This document shows positions 6,059 to 8,333 of a stretch of DNA of 8,333 nt, one piece after another. The translations under genes were made by a program, and so were the position numbers. Every line of letters starts with the position of its first letter. The first letter of the stretch is position 1. Under the pieces are notes generated by a model that did no database searches, was not told the origin of the DNA, and was given only the letters and a program-made list of their open reading frames with translations. The stretch comes from Peptococcaceae bacterium (GTDB lineage Bacteria; Bacillota; DSM-521; Neomoorellales; Neomoorellaceae): contig DOLC01000097.1 of the NCBI GenBank assembly GCA_003509545.1, positions 1,554 to 9,886 on the forward strand, in the 5' to 3' direction.

Positions 6059-6067
6059 GGGAGGTGA
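6059..6067 (+). promoter_or_regulatory. Ribosome binding site of fliQ, long spacer
   Basis: GGGAGGTGA is a strong match, but it lies 14 nt before the ATG at 6082, longer than usual. No other start is possible, because an in-frame TAA sits at 6073-6075 and the ATG is the first start after it. Confidence 0.6.
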
Positions 6068-6081
6068 ATCTCTAAGGGGCC

Positions 6082-6351
6082 ATGTCGCAGGAAATGGTGC
6101 TGAACATTGCCCGGGACGCCCTCACGACGGCCCTCCTCCTGGCGGCTCCCGCCCTGGTGTTGAGCCTGGTGGTGGGGGTGGGAATAAGCCTTTTGCAGGC
6201 CACTACCCAGATTCAAGAGCAGACCCTCACCTTTGTGCCCAAGATAGTAGCGGTGTTGTTGGCCATCCTGCTCATGGGGCGCTGGATGCTGGGTCTTCTC
6301 ACCCAGTTCGCAGGGCAGCTCCTGGGGAATCTGGGGTCCCTGGTTCGCTGA
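6082..6351 (+). CDS. fliQ: Flagellar export gate protein FliQ
   Basis: FliQ is the small helical-hairpin subunit that packs around FliP and FliR in the export gate. At 89 residues it has the normal family length. Two hydrophobic helices are visible at about 15-38 (LTTALLLAAPALVLSLVVGV) and 52-75 (VPKIVAVLLAILLMGRWMLG). They flank the conserved ISLLQATTQIQEQTLTFVPK loop, the best-conserved part of the family. The only possible start is the ATG at 6082, as set out under its ribosome binding site. fliR begins 20 bp downstream. Confidence 0.96.
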   Translation: MSQEMVLNIARDALTTALLLAAPALVLSLVVGVGISLLQATTQIQEQTLTFVPKIVAVLLAILLMGRWMLGLLTQFAGQLLGNLGSLVR

Positions 6352-6371
6352 AGGGAGGGGGCTACCCGTCC

Positions 6372-7157
6372 ATGCCACTCCAGGATGTCCTGGTCCAGGT
6401 GGAGGCCTTTTTCTTGGTCCTGGTGCGCCTGACGGCCTTTATGGTGACGGCTCCGTTTTTCAGTATAAGGAACGTGCCGACCATCACCAAAGCCGGGTGG
6501 GCAGCCCTGTTGGCCGTGTTTCTCTTTCCAGCCGTGTCGGCGCCGGAGCCGGGGGGCCAGTTATGGGGTACTTCCCTGGCCTATGGGCTGGCCGTGGTCA
6601 ATGAGGCCCTGGCCGGCCTGGCCCTAGGGTATATAGCCAATTTGCTCTATACGGCGGTGCGGGTGGCGGGCGAGATCCTGGACCTTAACATGGGACTGGC
6701 CATGGCCAACCTGCTGGACCCCCAGAATGCGGCTCCTTCTACCCTTTTGGGCCAGTTTTTCGCCCTCCTGGGGCTCTTCCTTCTCCTGGCCCTGGACGGC
6801 CACCACGCCCTGCTCCTGGCCCTGAGGGAGAGTTTCCGGCTCCTGCCCCTCGGGGGGGTACCCTTCACGGGGGCGCTGGTAGAAAATGTGGTGGGTTTCT
6901 TTTGCAGCATGTTTCTCTGGGCCCTGCGGCTGGTACTGCCCGTCCTGGTGGTACTGTTGGTGGCCGATATTTCCTTGAGTCTGGTGGCCCGTACCGTACC
7001 GCAGCTCCACGTCTTCATCTTGAGTTTTCCTTTGAAGGTGGGCCTGGGGCTCCTCACCCTCGTTGTTTTCCTGCCCCTCTTGGCCACCACCGTGGGAAAT
7101 CTGCTGGCCCAGATGGAGCGCGATTTGGCCCTGATCTTAAGGGAATGGCCTCGGTAG
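6372..7157 (+). CDS. fliR: Flagellar export gate protein FliR
   Basis: FliR completes the FliPQR gate in the inner membrane. The 261-residue product has the normal length and about six hydrophobic helices. Family features include VRLTAFMVTAPFFSIRNVPT near the N-terminus and NEALAGLALGYIANLLYTAV near residue 77. LDLNMGLAMANLLDPQNAAP follows, then LLALDGHHALLLALRESFRL, and the C-terminal half ends PLLATTVGNLLAQMERDL. The ATG at 6372 has AAGGGAGGGG 11 nt upstream. It is not fused to FlhB, although fused FliR-FlhB proteins are known in some clostridia. The stop at 7155-7157 lies 8 bp before the preferred flhB start and inside the alternative one. Confidence 0.95.
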   Translation: MPLQDVLVQVEAFFLVLVRLTAFMVTAPFFSIRNVPTITKAGWAALLAVFLFPAVSAPEPGGQLWGTSLAYGLAVVNEALAGLALGYIANLLYTAVRVAGEILDLNMGLAMANLLDPQNAAPSTLLGQFFALLGLFLLLALDGHHALLLALRESFRLLPLGGVPFTGALVENVVGFFCSMFLWALRLVLPVLVVLLVADISLSLVARTVPQLHVFILSFPLKVGLGLLTLVVFLPLLATTVGNLLAQMERDLALILREWPR

Positions 7158-7165
7158 GGGAAGCC

Positions 7166-8239
7166 ATGGATTTCTTCGACCTGCAGCTTTTCGCCGAAGA
7201 AAAGACCGAGGAAGCCACCCCCCACCGGCTCCAGGAGGTCAGGCGCAAGGGACAGGCGGCCCGCAGCAACGACCTTACGACGGCCCTGGTGCTCCTGGCG
7301 ACGATCCCCTTTTTGTACTGGCGCCGGGACGCCTTCCTAGAGGGCATGGCGCGACTGGTGGGGGGCTTCATAGCCGGGCCCCACCGGGAGGACCTGGATG
7401 CTGGCTCCTTGGCGGCCGTCCTTTATCCAGCCTTCCGGGAAATAGGGGGCATGTTGTTCCTCCTGTTCGGAGTGGCGGCGGCCGTGGGAGTGGCGGCCAA
7501 TTTCTTTCAGGTGGGGTTCCTTTTCTCCACGGAAAACATAACCCCCCGCCTGGAAAACCTCAACCCCCTGAAGGGACTCCAGCGCCTCTTTTCCCGGCGA
7601 AGCCTGGTGGAGCTGCTGAAGGGTCTGGGCAAGGTAGGCCTAACCGGTTTCGTAGTCTGGCAGATAGTGCGGGGCCGGTTTTACGATCTCCTTTTTACCA
7701 TAGACATGAGTCTGATCCAGGTAGTAGACACCGTGAGCCGGTTGTTATTTCAGGTAGGGGTGGCGGCGGTTGCCGTCTTCCTGGCCATTGCCGTCCTGGA
7801 CTTTGTCTTTCAAAAAAGGGAATTCCTGCGGAACCTGCGCATGACCAAGACGGAGCTGAAGGAGGAACTCAAACAGACGGAGGGCGACCCCCTGGTGCGA
7901 TCGCGGCTGCGGGAAAAACAGCGCCAGCTGGCCCGGCACCGCATGATGCACGCCGTACCCAGTGCAACGGTGGTGATCACCAACCCTACCCATCTGGCCG
8001 TGGCCCTGCGGTACCGGGAAGAGGAAAGAGCGCCCCGGGTGGTGGCCAAGGGAGCCGGCAGCATCGCCCGGCGTATCGTAGAAGTTGCCCGGGAAAACAG
8101 GGTACCGGTGGTCCAGAACCCGGCCGTGGCCCAGGCCCTCTACCGCCAGGTGGATCTCGGCCGGGAAATACCGGTGGAGCTATACCAGGCGGTGGCCGAG
8201 ATCCTCGCCCACATTTACCGGCTAAGGGGACACTTTTGA
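7166..8239 (+). CDS. flhB: Flagellar export switch protein FlhB
   Basis: FlhB joins the export gate and switches secretion from hook-type to filament-type substrates. The 357-residue product starts MDFFDLQLFAEEKTEEATPH with RLQEVRRKGQ, the standard FlhB opening. Four membrane helices lie at about 37-52, 95-119, 147-168 and 187-215. The soluble domain has MTKTELKEELKQTEGDP and the self-cleavage motif NPTH, with the cleaved asparagine at residue 273 (bases 7982-7993). It is followed by LAVALRY and the VARENRVPVVQNPAVAQALY block. The ATG at 7166 gives the canonical N-terminus and has AGGGGAAG just upstream. An ATG at 7145 would add seven residues and overlap fliR by 13 bp, with a poorer site. 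The frame is also open upstream inside fliR, but that stretch resembles no FlhB sequence. Confidence 0.95.
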   Translation: MDFFDLQLFAEEKTEEATPHRLQEVRRKGQAARSNDLTTALVLLATIPFLYWRRDAFLEGMARLVGGFIAGPHREDLDAGSLAAVLYPAFREIGGMLFLLFGVAAAVGVAANFFQVGFLFSTENITPRLENLNPLKGLQRLFSRRSLVELLKGLGKVGLTGFVVWQIVRGRFYDLLFTIDMSLIQVVDTVSRLLFQVGVAAVAVFLAIAVLDFVFQKREFLRNLRMTKTELKEELKQTEGDPLVRSRLREKQRQLARHRMMHAVPSATVVITNPTHLAVALRYREEERAPRVVAKGAGSIARRIVEVARENRVPVVQNPAVAQALYRQVDLGREIPVELYQAVAEILAHIYRLRGHF

Positions 8240-8333
8240 CCGAGCTTCCCGGGCTAGAGGGGCTCCGGAGCTAAATCCAACACGGCTAAAGCTGAGTTAT
8301 CCGCACTTTTTGCAGAGCAGGCCTGCTTGGGCT
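8240..8333 (+). other. Non-coding 3' end with two palindromes; no flhA start
   Basis: The 94 bases after flhB hold no ATG or GTG and no ribosome binding site, so the expected flhA does not begin here. Two perfect palindromes are present: GCTCCGGAGC (8262-8271) and AGCAGGCCTGCT (8316-8327). On the minus strand a short frame entering from the contig edge reads AQAGLLCKKCG and stops at 8297-8299. This could be the tail of a gene in an insertion element, but 12 codons are far too few to name it. No T-run follows the first palindrome in a terminator arrangement. Confidence 0.5.

Noticed and set aside
6038..6059. CTTTTG / CAAAAG inverted repeat after fliP as a terminator
   Set aside because: The 6-bp AT-rich stem has a 10-nt loop and no T-run, and it runs into the strong ribosome binding site of fliQ. 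The operon plainly continues.
6064..6075. Tiny GTG-AAT-CTC-TAA leader frame before fliQ
   Set aside because: The GTG is part of the fliQ Shine-Dalgarno motif, so it has no ribosome binding site of its own. A three-codon frame cannot be supported.
6902..7165. Long 5' extension of the flhB frame through the end of fliR, with an ATG at 6902
   Set aside because: The extension would encode a Gly/Pro/Arg-rich stretch unlike any FlhB, and it lies wholly over conserved FliR codons. It is a GC-driven open frame. I also see no slippery heptamer at the fliR stop that would support a frameshifted FliR-FlhB fusion.
8262..8272. GCTCCGGAGC palindrome after flhB as an intrinsic terminator
   Set aside because: A perfect palindrome without a loop makes a poor RNA hairpin, and only AAAT follows instead of a T-run.

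Overview
The window is one end of a contig carrying the middle of a large flagellar operon from a GC-rich Gram-positive bacterium. All genes lie on the + strand. The likely source is a Clostridia/Moorellia-type Firmicute. The evidence for this is strong GGAGG-type ribosome binding sites, frequent GTG/TTG starts, a short FlgD, a compact FlgE, the presence of FlbD/SwrD, and motA-motB embedded in the cluster as in clostridia. No genus can be assigned from the sequence alone.

Layout, left to right: bases 1-34 are not genomic but a slightly degraded Illumina sequencing adapter. Then come the 3' part of fliK (hook-length control), flgD (hook cap), flgE (hook), flbD (SwrD-like), motA and motB (stator), fliL, fliN (a single switch-complex SpoA protein), fliO, fliP, fliQ, fliR and flhB (flagellar type III export gate). 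Intergenic gaps run from 1 to 48 bp. motB/fliL overlap by 11 bp and fliO/fliP by an ATGA, so this looks like one polycistronic unit with translational coupling. I see no internal promoter or terminator that I would defend.

Functionally, FliO/P/Q/R and FlhB form the export gate that secretes hook and filament subunits. FlgD caps the growing hook, FlgE polymerises it, and FliK measures it and triggers the FlhB (NPTH) specificity switch. MotA/MotB/FliL form and support the stator that drives the C-ring containing FliN. FlbD, directly before motA, fits a role in stator power. The MotB transmembrane helix carries residues I associate with sodium-type rather than proton-type stators.

The last 94 bases do not start the expected next gene (flhA). 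They hold two perfect palindromes and a sequence that may be the edge of an insertion element, which would also explain why the contig stops there.

I found no convincing novel system. The observations worth a second look are the adapter artefact that creates a false stop in fliK, the absence of fliM beside fliN, the sodium-like MotB signature, the flbD-motAB linkage, and the unexplained 3' end.
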